Assembly (NCBI GenBank): GCA_018806985.1 | Contig: JADANN010000200.1 | Location: 141,001 to 205,000 of the forward strand | From: Angiostrongylus vasorum | Lineage: Eukaryota; Nematoda; Chromadorea; Rhabditida; Metastrongylidae | Length of the DNA stretch: 64,000 bases | Direction of reading: 5' to 3' | Shown: piece by piece, positions 1-10,079 of the stretch | Position numbering within the stretch: position 1 is the first letter of the stretch | Layout: every line of letters begins with the position of its first letter | Made by a program: the position numbers and the translations under genes | Notes under the pieces: model-generated | Told to the model about the DNA's origin: nothing | The model's database searches: none | Seen by the model: only the letters and a program-made list of their open reading frames with translations

Positions 1-60
1 TTTAAAAGCCGTCATGAACTACCGGATTTGTATTGCTTGGATTCTATACAATGAACATAC

Positions 61-3000
61 CTTAACAATAACATAATATGCTGTTAGCAATGCAGAAGAG
101 TTAGCGGCAATAGTTGTAATTGAAATCAGCGGTTGAAGATGACCAATCACAAAGGCGAGAATCATCACTAAATTAGTTCCTACTTTTCTTCATGGTGATT
201 TCCATTTCAATCTTTCAGTGAAGTTAGGACTTCGTATCATGGATGACATGGAGTGATGTCTGTGCCACATCTGTCTTAGCTTAGTTTCTATTGAAATGTT
301 TCAAAAAGTTCTTGTCTTGTAAACAGAAACATGCGCCATCTTCTTGCTTCTCAGAGAATATTTTCTAATCATGACTTACGAGCATTATTGTTTTGAAAGT
401 GATTAATTGTGAGGCTTAGAGTGGTGATGAAAGCAGTCGGTACTTGTACTGCAAGAAAGGCAATCGTTACTGTCGTAACTAGAATACGGGTTTGATCTCT
501 TGGCGTTCGACCGAACCGATTACTATAAAATCGCATAAACACATATCTATCACTTTATTTTATACAGAAATGGACTATAACATACTGTTTTGTCATCATT
601 CCCATGTCGATTTCTGGTTCTCTAATGAAACCGACGTGTAGAAGAGCAAGCAAACAACCCGGTATTATAAACTGTACAGCAAAGTCCAGTAGTGGTAGAA
701 AAAACCTGTAAAGTTGAATAGATGGCTAGAGAAAGTAAAACCGGTTTCTGAATTTTACCCAAATTTCTAAACTCAGAGCGTCAGGTCGATTTTTCTGCAA
801 GTGACTACCACTTTGCTTCAAAGGGTGAACGTTAAGACGATGGTGAATTTGTGAGCGATTTCCGACTCCGTTAAACATCACGGAGATTGTTGTGGCGTAT
901 CTGCGGAGTAGGATGATTGCGATGATCCACTGCTGTTGAAATTAGTGCTTTTTTTTCTCCCAAACATGTCTGGCAGCGATTCGCCGACCCCGGAGAAAAG
1001 GAGTGCTTCGACTTCTCGAGACGACTTCATCAAAAGTGCATGTGTGTATGGTGGGGAACCTCTAATCAATGCGCTCCCAGATTTGATTTAAGGACGAGGA
1101 ATCATAAGTTAGTGAAACTTACTTTCCAAAACGTTCGCGTCAAAATATTCATGAGGGCTCCATCTCGTATCATACAACGTGTTGCCCACTGAGGCGTCGG
1201 TTCTGTGTCTGAAGAGGTAGTGAAAATGTTATTCTCTCCCATTATCCCACTTTAATAAGCAGAACATTGGAATGTGTTTTTTGTAGATAACAGAATCTAT
1301 CCGATGTATTCCTCATGACATGGGATATGCTTTAATTAAGCTTCAATCAAGCTTTCATTGATTAAAAGAGTATAAAAAGTGCGCCGGCTGGTAAGGTAAA
1401 CCAGATTTCCTGCTTTCACCCTAATATGCAAAGTGTTGAGGGAAAAAAGTTGAATGTATGCATTCTTAATTAATTCTCTTCCAATTCTGGAAGCGGACGT
1501 AAAAGACGTACCCATACAGAATTGATAGACTGTGGTGTCATGTTCGAAAAATCGTAGAAATCCAATAGCGACGCACACGATGATGATCAACCATATCGTC
1601 CTAGAGAAGCGTTGAACGGTACGAAGCTTCAGTGTGCTTCGGTGGTACTGTGTCAAGAACCTAAACGAAATGAAGACTCTGGTGGTCATATTTATTGGAC
1701 TGTGTACCCAAATTAATTTTTAAAAGCTAGGTGCCAAAATGTTTAAAGTATTTTGCCCTAAGCTAAATTTTTCTTACGGGAAAGGTCATTTACCTTGCAG
1801 CTGCCAGCAGTACGCTGAACAGTGTCATCATAGTGTCAATGGTGTGCGGAATTGCTTCCATTGTTGTTCGGAAGACATGGCACATAACGACAGATTGGTT
1901 AAGAGATCTGCAAGTAAGATGGAAGACACTTCTGGAAAACTCTAGAAGTCATATATACGTTCTTCAACCACTTCCTATTACGTTGAAAGATTTCCGAGCT
2001 TCTCGACTTCAACGACCTCATGAATGTTACAAGAACGAGGCGGTCTCATCAAATTATCACTTTCTTGATGCGCAAAAGACAACTGGTATCTAACATGTCT
2101 ATCAATAATGATGGCCACTCTCCTTTTCGAGTTTTTTCTCTAAACTTTTGCCTTGATTACGCAAGAACTGTGTAGATGAACACAAATACGTCTCTACGTA
2201 GAGCATAATTGAATTGGAAATTATAAATTAGTTACTTACTTGATACTTGAATGGTCCGTCCTCACTGGTTGTGCGGGCACCAACATAATCTTCATTTTTC
2301 GGAGATTTGCTGGTTAAGCCATTATGGTTCCCTGGAGTCCTGAGGTCAGCCTGGCCAAAGTCTGCCCCAGGTCTTCACCACCACAGGCAGTCGCAGCCCT
2401 TGTGGATCAGAGGGAGATTTACCACCATGCGACTTTGATACCAGCACGGTGGTGGATCCTGGTTTTGGTTTACTCCTAGCTAGGCTTCTTGATGGAAACG
2501 CCGGACTCCTTCTCAGCTTGGGAGACCCTGCCAAACACCCAAGAACACCTCCCAGCCACGATGAGGCGGTAAACCGTTTGGAGGAATTATTAAATGAAAA
2601 TTATTACTGTTACGTGAAAAATTGAATTCGAATTGAATTGAACGTTATGGTGGCACCGTTTCATTAAAATGAAGGTGAACTATTGTACAGCACAAATTTA
2701 CTCTTTCTCTAGTATTGTATGTTGCAGTATAGTGGTTAGAGATGTTCTGCGATGGACACATGCGTTAAACTTTTATTTACTGCATACTGCAATTTTTCAT
2801 GGCAGAGTATTATGTGAAATCTAACCATAATGAGGCCGAGATATTTGTAAGACTCTGGACCGCAGGTGACTACTGTGGGGATCGAACTCGCTATTACCCT
2901 TTCCAGAGCCAATGCGTTCACCACCACACCAAGTGGGTCCTTGGTTTCGCCTTTTTTTCTCAGCTAGTTCATAGCCTTTTGGTTTGATCATGCACCCTGC

Positions 3001-5433
3001 GCTACCTATTTCCTCTTCTTCTGGAGTTGGTAAATTGGCATCGGAATAAACTTTGTAAATATAGACGTAGATTGTAAATATAGATGACACATCGACGTGC
3101 TTTCTCAGGTCACTGTATAAGCAAAATATGCCTTAAGTCACGTTTATAAGGCTAGGTGGATATGAATAGATAGTACACCACTACGTATTCGATCAACGCA
3201 GAGCATTTTATGTTTTTCAAGGATGACGTTCTTTCAAGGATTTATAACATTCATGCCTTGTTCCTTCTCCAAGAATGTAGTACCAGAAAGTAAATGGTAG
3301 TGGTGACAGGACGCTTATCCATCCACAGAATGCCAGTAACCAAATCATTTGATGAAGTGGATTAGGCTGAAATAAATTGTCTTCAATTAGTGAACGCAAG
3401 AAGCTCTGTGTATTGAATTCTACGGGTTGAAAGGAACCAGATCACCACTACAGACAAGGTTTTTTATGAACGTTTAAAACAAATACTTCACTAGATAAAT
3501 GTCAATCAATGAGTTACCAATTTAACAACCTCTAGGAGTACTTCGTATTTAAAATAATTTAGAGAAACCATGAGCACTTCATATGAACATGGTTATCTAT
3601 ACTCATGAATTGCTAACGCAGATGATTGAAATTATTTTAAGGAATTAGGAAATCCTATGAAAGTCTCCTACTTTCACCGAAGCGAAATTTTCATGCCTAC
3701 TACCACAAAATACCGTAGTGTAGGTTGATTGACCGTGTCGTTTTGTAGTAAAATTGTAAAGCATGAACAGCTAAGCTGATTTTCAAGGAACTCATAGATG
3801 TAGCAATTCAGTTTTCCAAAAGTACTAGACTTTATACGTAGGTACATATAGGAATACATGTATATGTATATACTTGGATACTTGGATGACCCATGCTCAC
3901 TGGTTGTGCGTGCCGTAGCACAATCTCCATTCTCTGGAGATTTGCTGGTTTAGCCACTGTGGTTCCCTGGAGTCCACAGGACAGCCTGGCCAAAGTGAAC
4001 ACCAGGTCGTCACCACCACAGGCAGTCGCCGCCCTTGTGGATCAGAGAGAGATTTGCCACCTTGCGACTAGTTTGATACCAGGATGGTGGTGGGCCTTGG
4101 TATTGGTTTACTCTTAGCTGGGCCTTCTGATGGAGACGCTGGACTCCTTCTCCTTCTCAGCTTGGGGGGACCCTGCCTGGGGGGATGAATTCCCCGGATA
4201 TACATTGCAGTCCGACACCCAGGAACACCTCCCAGTCACGATGAGACGGTAAACCGTTAGGAGGTATGTGTACATACATATATACATATATACACATGTG
4301 TATTTATATATATACATGTATTTAAACGGAGAAGCTACACGTACATATCTGCGATCACCTTCGCGCTTCTCGCGCTTTCGCATTCCCAGCATCACAGCAC
4401 ATAAAGGTGCGATCAGTGAAATCATAAGTATCGGATATGCGAATCCATAGACGACTACATGCGACCAACTGTTGTTCAGCCGACCGAACATAAAGCCCAC
4501 ATTTAGCGAAACCTGAAAATAGTAACAGTGACTCTAGGCGTGCATTTTGTTGACCCGTACTAAAATAGCCCTCCTTCACTCTATTTGTTATAAATTTTTC
4601 GCCTGTACCCTTTCCTTTTTTTCTAGCATAAATTTTTTATACTGTATCGGTTCTCGGATTGATAGTCGGAAATGTTGCTGCAGTATTCAACGAGGATCGA
4701 AGTCACAAGGCAGCAGTTCTCCGTAAACTCCGTAAAGCTTGGCAGCAACTTATGGTGGGGATTCGGGGAAGTCGTAGGCTGCCTATCTAGGTGTTATATG
4801 GAAAGCAACATTCAACGTGTATTCAGTAAGCCTTTGAGGAGGGAAGCCAAAACGTCCTCAAATCGCAGCTGAATACCTGTACTCGATGCCGGTTGCAAAA
4901 CAACGAATCGAAATGAAAAAGTTCTTGAACATCGACGAGCTGGAATGGGTGGTCGCCTGAGTAATTAACTTTTGCGAGTCTTAATCGGATAACTGAATAC
5001 AAAGGAAGAGAACCTACTGGATCAAACAGCTAAATGACTCAGAATTTTTAGAAGTAACGTCGATCAGATTCTCATCTTTTGATTTCTTTTTTGTTCTCAA
5101 GCTATCTAAGTAAGCGTTCCAACTGCTGTAATTTTTTGATAAATGTCCTCTTCGATTTTGAACACGACCACCATCGCTTCTACCAAAACTTACTTCACAT
5201 CTTTTCCTCGGAAAGTCGAAAAAGAATCCATCACCACAACAACATTTTGCTGCCTAAAAAGTGGCAGTAAGAAATATTTAAGTAAAGTTATTATGTTTTT
5301 CACATCCAACTTTTTTTACTACATTTTCTTCAATGGTCCTTCTTGTTAGATCGTTTTCAGTGAGTTGGCCAACAAGCTGAAAGGTAGCAAACCTTCCTCC
5401 GATCTTCATTGCCAAGCACCCAACCATGACCAT
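61..5433 (-). CDS. Class A GPCR, sex-peptide-receptor-related type; 11 exons, 3' end beyond window
   Basis: Exons on the minus strand (5' to 3'): 5433-5323, 4512-4345, 3366-3284, 3112-2996, 1907-1794, 1660-1512, 1208-1123, 794-759, 725-586, 522-380, 167-61. Every junction has GT and AG ends, mostly good matches (TTTCAG, TTGCAG, TTTAG; GTAAGT, GTATGT, GTACGT), and all codon phases agree, which is strong evidence. The chain gives an N-terminus with an NNS glycosylation site, TM1 ([18 protein letters not shown]), a basic loop, TM2 ([17 protein letters not shown]), a conserved Cys (VVMCHVF) before TM3 with EAIPHT, AAR in place of DRY, then TM4, TM5 ([11 protein letters not shown]), TM6 ([20 protein letters not shown]) and TM7 ([14 protein letters not shown]). 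The EAIPHT and TM6 patterns resemble insect sex peptide/myoinhibitory peptide receptors and nematode SPRR proteins; this is a family judgement from memory. It probably acts as a neuropeptide receptor at the plasma membrane. The first exon, the third exon's donor and the fourth exon's donor were chosen partly by phase. Introns carry two RepA copies, FB1 and a SINE-1 scrap. Confidence 0.8.
940..1035 (-). repeat. SINE-1 fragment in GPCR intron
   Basis: A short stretch matches the middle of SINE-1 (plus-strand text CCCAAACATGTCTGGCAGCG followed by TTCGCCGACCCCGGAG, against consensus CCCAGACAAGTCTGGTACCA and TTTGCCGACCCCGGAG). The open frame on the opposite strand here is therefore repeat-derived rather than an exon. 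Confidence 0.55.
2245..2585 (+). repeat. RepA dispersed repeat, copy 1
   Basis: A roughly 350-bp element shared with 3868-4268, 15340-15565, 37700-37935 and 52125-52528. It starts after a CTTACTTGATACTTG-like microsatellite and ends in GATGAGGCGGTAAACCGTTTGGAGG. Characteristic blocks are GGTTCCCTGGAGTCC, CACCACCACAGGCAGTCGC and CTTGTGGATCAGAGGGAG. No protein or clear tRNA boxes were found, so the class (SINE, MITE or other) is open. It sits in an intron of the GPCR gene. Confidence 0.8.
2765..2970 (-). repeat. FB1 element, single arm
   Basis: Shares the block GAGATATTTG..AGACTCTGGACCGCAGGTG..GGGGATCGAACTCGCTATTACCC..TTCACCACCACACCAAG with other FB1 copies. Read on the minus strand it has a tRNA-like A box (TGGTGTGGTGGTGAACG) and B box (GAGTTCGATCCCC). 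Located in a GPCR intron. Confidence 0.75.
3868..4268 (+). repeat. RepA copy 2, the longest copy
   Basis: Contains the extra block CCTGGGGGGATGAATTCCCC and GTCCGACACCCAGGAACACC before the common end GATGAGACGGTAAACCGTTAGGAGG. It begins in a TACTTGGATACTTGG microsatellite and abuts an AT-dinucleotide tract. It lies in the intron between the TM1 and TM2 exons of the GPCR gene. Confidence 0.8.
4266..4325. repeat. TA/CA-rich microsatellite
   Basis: An interrupted (TATACA/TATATA)n tract directly follows RepA copy 2. Open frames of Y/I/M/C residues across it are low-complexity artefacts. Confidence 0.85.
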
Positions 5434-6466
5434 AACCAAAATAATGCCTTAGCACGCTAGTCTTCGAATTTCATGAGAAAGAACACCCGGCTTGGTTAGA
5501 ATTCGGCATTGGAACAAGATGAGAAATGATAGATCTTCCCAACCAAGAATATAATCCCTAACAATTGGCTGCACAGTACTGGTTGCAAGCTAAGGGAAAT
5601 GATTAATGGAAGTTCTAGGACTCGAAGATCATGTTAATAATGGTCAAGTAAATGTGTGGGTGAATTTTCCTTAAAGAACAATGTTTATGGAAGTGTCGAT
5701 GCTGTCTAACAGCTGATAAATTCTTAAACAGAATGGGACGGATTTTTTGGAAAAATTTTCAAGAGTGGACAAAACATGGTAACATTAGGCCAGAGAAAAA
5801 CATTTTCCTTTGAGCATTCTACGTTACCGATGCGCATATTTTTTAAAACATTTCGAACACTCAATCAATATCGATCAATACCCGTTGTTCCTCTGTCGCG
5901 CACTGATCGGATGGCAGTATTGAAATATTGTGAATCCGTAGATCTTCTTCGCCATCGATTGTAGTCAAGAGCATTGCATTGCGTGCACGAAAATTATGCC
6001 GATAAAAGAGCTCTGAAGCTGGGATTGATGAATTTCATAGCTCTTTCATGTGGAAAATGCTTGAATAAAGTGAGAATAAACTAGCATTTTAAACAGTTAG
6101 TAGAGATCCGTCAAAAACTAACGGTAACGAGAAGAGGAAGGTTTTCATCAATCCCTAAGCAATTCATCATGCATTTGTACCACAAGCATCTCAGAGGTGA
6201 ATGAATGCATATCTGGATTGTAAAATGGCTTGTAGCCCTTTACTGATTTGTAAAGTCTGTGTTATAACATGCTCAGAGAGTGTAGCACCAATTTCACAAA
6301 TTCGTAACGATTGGCAGCTTGATTTGTCCACAGCGCGAGATCGAGCCAACGACCTTGTAGATATCTCACGGTGCTGTAATCAATAATCACGGCGTTCTAC
6401 GTCCAATCCAACATTTGTGGCATATTATTTTAAGTGAACTTTCTTTACAATAAAGGATAAAAGGAC
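5434..6466. other. No feature recognised
   Basis: AT-rich sequence upstream of the first proposed GPCR exon. It would hold that gene's promoter and any 5' exons, but no TATA-like or splice-bounded exon stands out. A motif reading GGCTCGATCTCGCG at about 6330-6345 (minus strand) resembles a tRNA B box in isolation. Confidence 0.4.
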
Positions 6467-6737
6467 AAAGCTTTCGGCGTTGATCAATGCCCGAGGGATG
6501 CGCCATGCATTCGACTTCATTAAGCACCGTTTGGAGGTGATTGAATGTGCATCTGGCCTTTACAATGACTCGTGGTGGCTTACCTACCGGTGTCCAGCAG
6601 ATGCTGCCATCCTCCCAGACAAGTCTGGTACCAATTTGCCGACCCCGTAGGGATGGATGGAAGACTTAGTGGGCCATGGGTGCGGGGATCGATTCCACGC
6701 GTGTGTTGCCTCCGACCACTGCGCCATACGCGCCCTT
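6467..6737 (-). repeat. SINE-1, near full length
   Basis: On the minus strand the element opens with GGGCGCGTATGGCGCAGTGG (tRNA-like A box TGGCGCAGTGG), followed by a B-box-like GGAATCGATCCCC, then a body containing GGTACCAGACTTGTCTGGGAGG, and ends CATCCCTCGGGCATTGATCAACGCCGAAAGC in two conserved blocks. A head with both pol III boxes plus a constant non-coding body is the architecture of a tRNA-derived SINE. Confidence 0.85.
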
Positions 6738-7317
6738 TTCTTCACAATATTAGGGAAATTACAGCATTCGGGTAGTCGTTTTAAGATGATTTTTAATATG
6801 AGTGGTAAAAAATAAGCAAAGGTGCTCAACGTATAAAGAGAACCTGCATGGGGCTGAAAACCGCCAAATAGACAATGCCGTAAGATTCGTAACATAGATT
6901 GGATAGTGTGCAAAGAATATGAACAGAAAAGATTGCAAAGAAAATGCAAGGAATGAGTAAAAAACAAAATCAAATAACAAGTAGGGAAGACGAGTGGTGG
7001 CGATACCACCAAGGTAAGGTAGTTTCCAGGAAGAACGAGATTTGTGCGAAATTCATATGAATATGAAGAACGCGTAAGAATTCGTAGACGAACAAGGTCA
7101 ACTTTCATCGAACACTATTACTCACTCCTTCATAGGGGGACCTATATTATCGTAGTATCAGAGAGATTATTCAAAAAAAATTGTGTTATATGAAAGCTAC
7201 GTAGAAAGGACCGACGATGAAATTATAAAATCGACCAAAGTTTCAGAAGTTATCATTGATCGATAGAAGTTTATTTCTTAGTGAACATGAAACAATGAGT
7301 ATTTCAGCTTATTATTT

Positions 7318-7508
7318 ACTTCCTACTCTTTGTAATGGTAGGGTATATTGCGAAATACAACTTCAGTGATTCCGAGATATTTACAAAAACTCTGGACCGC
7401 TGGTGGCTGCGGTAGGGAACGAACGCGCTATTACCCTTTCCGGGGGCTAACGCATTCACCACCACGCCATACAGGTTCTTCGTTTCGCCTGTCTCTCAGC
7501 TAATTGCG
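7318..7508 (-). repeat. FB1 element, single arm
   Basis: Contains ATTGCGAAATACAACTTCAGTG, GATATTTACAAAAACTCTGGACCG, GGAACGAACGCGCTATTACCC and CACGCCATACAGGTTCTTCG, matching FB1. The tRNA-like head is on the minus strand. Confidence 0.75.
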
Positions 7509-7621
7509 AGTTTTGCAAATATCTCAGCATTAGTAAAGTTATATTTCACAGTGAGTACTGTTATCTTTTGACTAATCAACTTTCTTTCATTAATAAGCCA
7601 AAACTAGGCTGATAAAAAAGT

Positions 7622-7690
7622 TTATTCTGGTATTGTCTCGGCGCCTTCGCTTTCCTCAGAGCCGAATTGATCCGGATCGATTGCCCACAG
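7622..7690 (-). other. Decayed Penelope-like hammerhead/pLTR motif
   Basis: Minus strand reads CGGCTCTGAGGAAAGCGAAGGCGCCGAGACAATACC in consecutive blocks, matching the PLE motif GGCTCTGAGGAAGGCG..CGCCGAAACGTC with substitutions in the GAAA/CGTC part. Only the motif is recognisable. Confidence 0.45.
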
Positions 7691-7957
7691 CTCGTTCTTC
7701 TTCCGAAGTGGGTCTTTGCGATATCGTCGAGTGGAATCCAGTGGAAAATTGTTCGATTAGAATGAACAACCTCACTCACCACTACTCTTTTATACTGGGC
7801 GGTTGTTGCTGGCAGCGATTTTGCGCTGATAATAGTTTGTTTTTTCTCCAAATAATCTATCCTCTAGTCAGTATAGTTATCAGCAGGCATAGAGCGCAAC
7901 AATATTTCAAAAAACCGATTTTCCTTTGAGGAAACAACAACCGTCGACAATCGACTC

Positions 7958-8015
7958 GGCTCATATAGGCTCTGAAGAGGCAAGCGCCAACATGTTGGTC
8001 GAATAAAGTTTGTGT
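7958..8015 (+). other. Decayed Penelope-like hammerhead/pLTR motif
   Basis: GGCTCTGAAGAGGCAAGCGCC followed by AACATGTTGG and AATAAAG. It keeps CTGAAGA and a GGC/GCC stem, but GAAACGTC is replaced by AACATGTTGG. Read as an old PLE tail. Confidence 0.45.
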
Positions 8016-8282
8016 GTTTTAGGTGAAAATGCTGTTTCAATTTGTGAGTAACATTGTGTTACATATAATTATCCATCCTCGTATGATGCGTCACATTCTC
8101 TTAGCAAATCGCTCTTTTGCATGTTCTTTCTTTTCTGATGACCAAAACAGCCGAAAAAAATCTCATGCGTCCGGAACGAAACTCAGGATTCAAACACAAG
8201 TTGTGTTCATGGATTCAGTGATCAGACTGCTCACCACTGAGCTTTTCCTTCGGTGCACCTCTCCTCATTAAACAGGATAAAG

Positions 8283-8545
8283 GATAAAGCTCTCGGCTTT
8301 GATCAATCCCTGAGGGATGCGCCATGCATTCGACCTCATTAAGTATCGTTGGAGGTGACTGAATGCAAATCTGGCCTTCATAATGACTCGCGGTGGCCTA
8401 CAGATGTATCGAGCCAATGCCGACATATCCTCCCAGACAAGTCTGGTACCAATTTGCCGACCCCGTAGGGATGGAAGGCTTGATGGGCCATGGGTGCAAA
8501 GATCGATTCCACGTGTGTCGCAGTGGCGCCTACAACCACAACAAT
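8283..8545 (-). repeat. SINE-1, head partly lost
   Basis: Body and tail match SINE-1 (TCTGGTACCAATTTGCCGACCCCG; GATGCGCCATGCATTCGACC). The terminal GCGCCACACGCGCCC block of the tRNA-like head is missing or diverged. Confidence 0.85.
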
Positions 8546-10079
8546 AGCAACCTCTCCAGTTGTAATCCACTGTTGCTTCACTTCGCAAAAATGCTTGATT
8601 TAATAACGAAGAGGTGGTGTTTCTTTCATGGTCGATGAGTTTTTTACAAGTAGAGATAAAGTGAGTAATTTTCGGTCTTCGGTCTTTAGAGAGGTCTTCT
8701 CGAATGGTTGTGTGCGTTTTCATTACTACAGAAACTGGGAAAATTAGTAAGTTGTAGAGAAAACCTCAGGGATTGAGATGGGCTACATAGTCGGTCGTCG
8801 ATGGATTCGTTGATAGTGAAAGATGGCCTTTGTGATGAGAAGTTCATCCCTTAATACCCGCTCTCCTCAACGCAATTGAGCCGAGAATTATACATCGACA
8901 TTCTAATTGAGCTCAGCATTGTCTGCTCTTTCGAAGCTCTATCTTTTCTCAGTATTCAACAATCATTTAATATGTACACTCTTGGCTTGTCCATCCTAGT
9001 ACAGCAGGCTTGTAAAGTTTTAGTGATATGTTCCAACAGTGGTTTTTTGATGGTTCGCCTGTCGAGATTTCCAGATTCGCTTAACATTTAGTGATTAATG
9101 AAATCTCTCTGATGAGTATCTGTCTTATTCGTCTTCAGTAAGCAGTGCTTGATCCACTCAGTATGTAGTCGTGGTATAACATCCGATCACCATCAGTGGT
9201 TGGATGACAACTTAGAATCTACACCGTTAAAGTTACAAATTCTTGTGGCCTCCCCCGCTTTTTTAAAGAATAAGTAATTTTAACAATAACTTAATCCTAC
9301 TCAAGAACGGCATCGCCACTGAAGTGTCGAGATCAACTTTTCCTCTTGCATTAAAAAACCTAGTTTTCCTTAACTTGGGCATGAATAATTTATTCGACTA
9401 ACGCACCAACGTCTTCTCTTTCTTCACGGTCGGACTGATTTGAGTTGATTGCCCCACAGTTGTGCCAGTGGAGGCAAGCAATGGAATGTTATGTCCAACG
9501 ACCGGTGTTCAGTACGCCCAGAACTTGGCATTTTTTAAATTTTATTTTAAACTTCTCTATTGCCGATCTTGTCAATCAATCCTAAAACACCTTGGAAGTT
9601 TAGTTGAATATAAATATAGCTTTTGATACAAACATATGAACTCACTTTTGCAACTAGAGCGTCTTCTTGGGTGCCGAACACTTACATGTAGTTCGGTGTT
9701 CACACTACGTCGTCTGCAAAGCTAACAACGAGGTCGATATGTCGATCTTCTAGCCGTGCTAAGATTAAACCAGTGCTCCAGGGACAGCTATCATCCAGAA
9801 AACAGCGTAATCACGAACAAGTAAGTAGTAACAATGTAGAAAATCTGAGGTTGGCTTTTGAAAATCCGGGGAAGAAAAAATCGTATTCATCTACAGGTTA
9901 CCAGTGAAGTGGAAATCATGTCGAAGTCCATACCATTTTCATAACATTTGAAGACCTGATATTCAAGTATTTAGGTAAGTTAGATATAAGGATATTCATT
10001 TTAGACTGGAAACAATAAAACCATTTAAGAACAGGAATTTAGAAGTATTGATCGAAAAGTCAGTAGACACACAAAAAGA
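8546..10079. other. Mostly unassigned; possible LINE scrap at 9690-9770
   Basis: No splice-bounded exon is convincing. On the minus strand at about 9690-9770 one frame reads DLVVSFADDVV, resembling the FADD catalytic box of non-LTR reverse transcriptases, but the surrounding frame is broken. It is too short to classify. Confidence 0.3.

Noticed and set aside
878..1069. 63-codon minus-strand frame with [12 protein letters not shown]
   Set aside because: It overlaps a SINE-1 fragment that explains the sequence.
1739..2093. Plus-strand collagen N-terminal exon (hydrophobic then [13 protein letters not shown])
   Set aside because: The minus strand here has consensus acceptor and donor and joins in phase with the GPCR exons; no Gly-X-Y repeat follows on plus.
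3217..3399. Terminal exon of an SLC6-type transporter
   Set aside because: The TM segment first suggested SLC6 TM12, but it joins in phase with neighbouring exons as TM2 of the GPCR.
4268..4450. Tyr/Ile-rich short proteins at microsatellites (also 37650)
   Set aside because: Low-complexity translation of TA/CA repeats.
4672..4990. Mariner transposase remnant
   Set aside because: Only a WWGF and a GWV-like phrase were suggestive; no D,D34D motif or continuous frame.
9782..9974. Two plus-strand exons between CTCCAG, CTACAG and GTAAGT sites
   Set aside because: Second exon is not open through to its donor, and the first overlaps a possible reverse-transcriptase scrap on the other strand.
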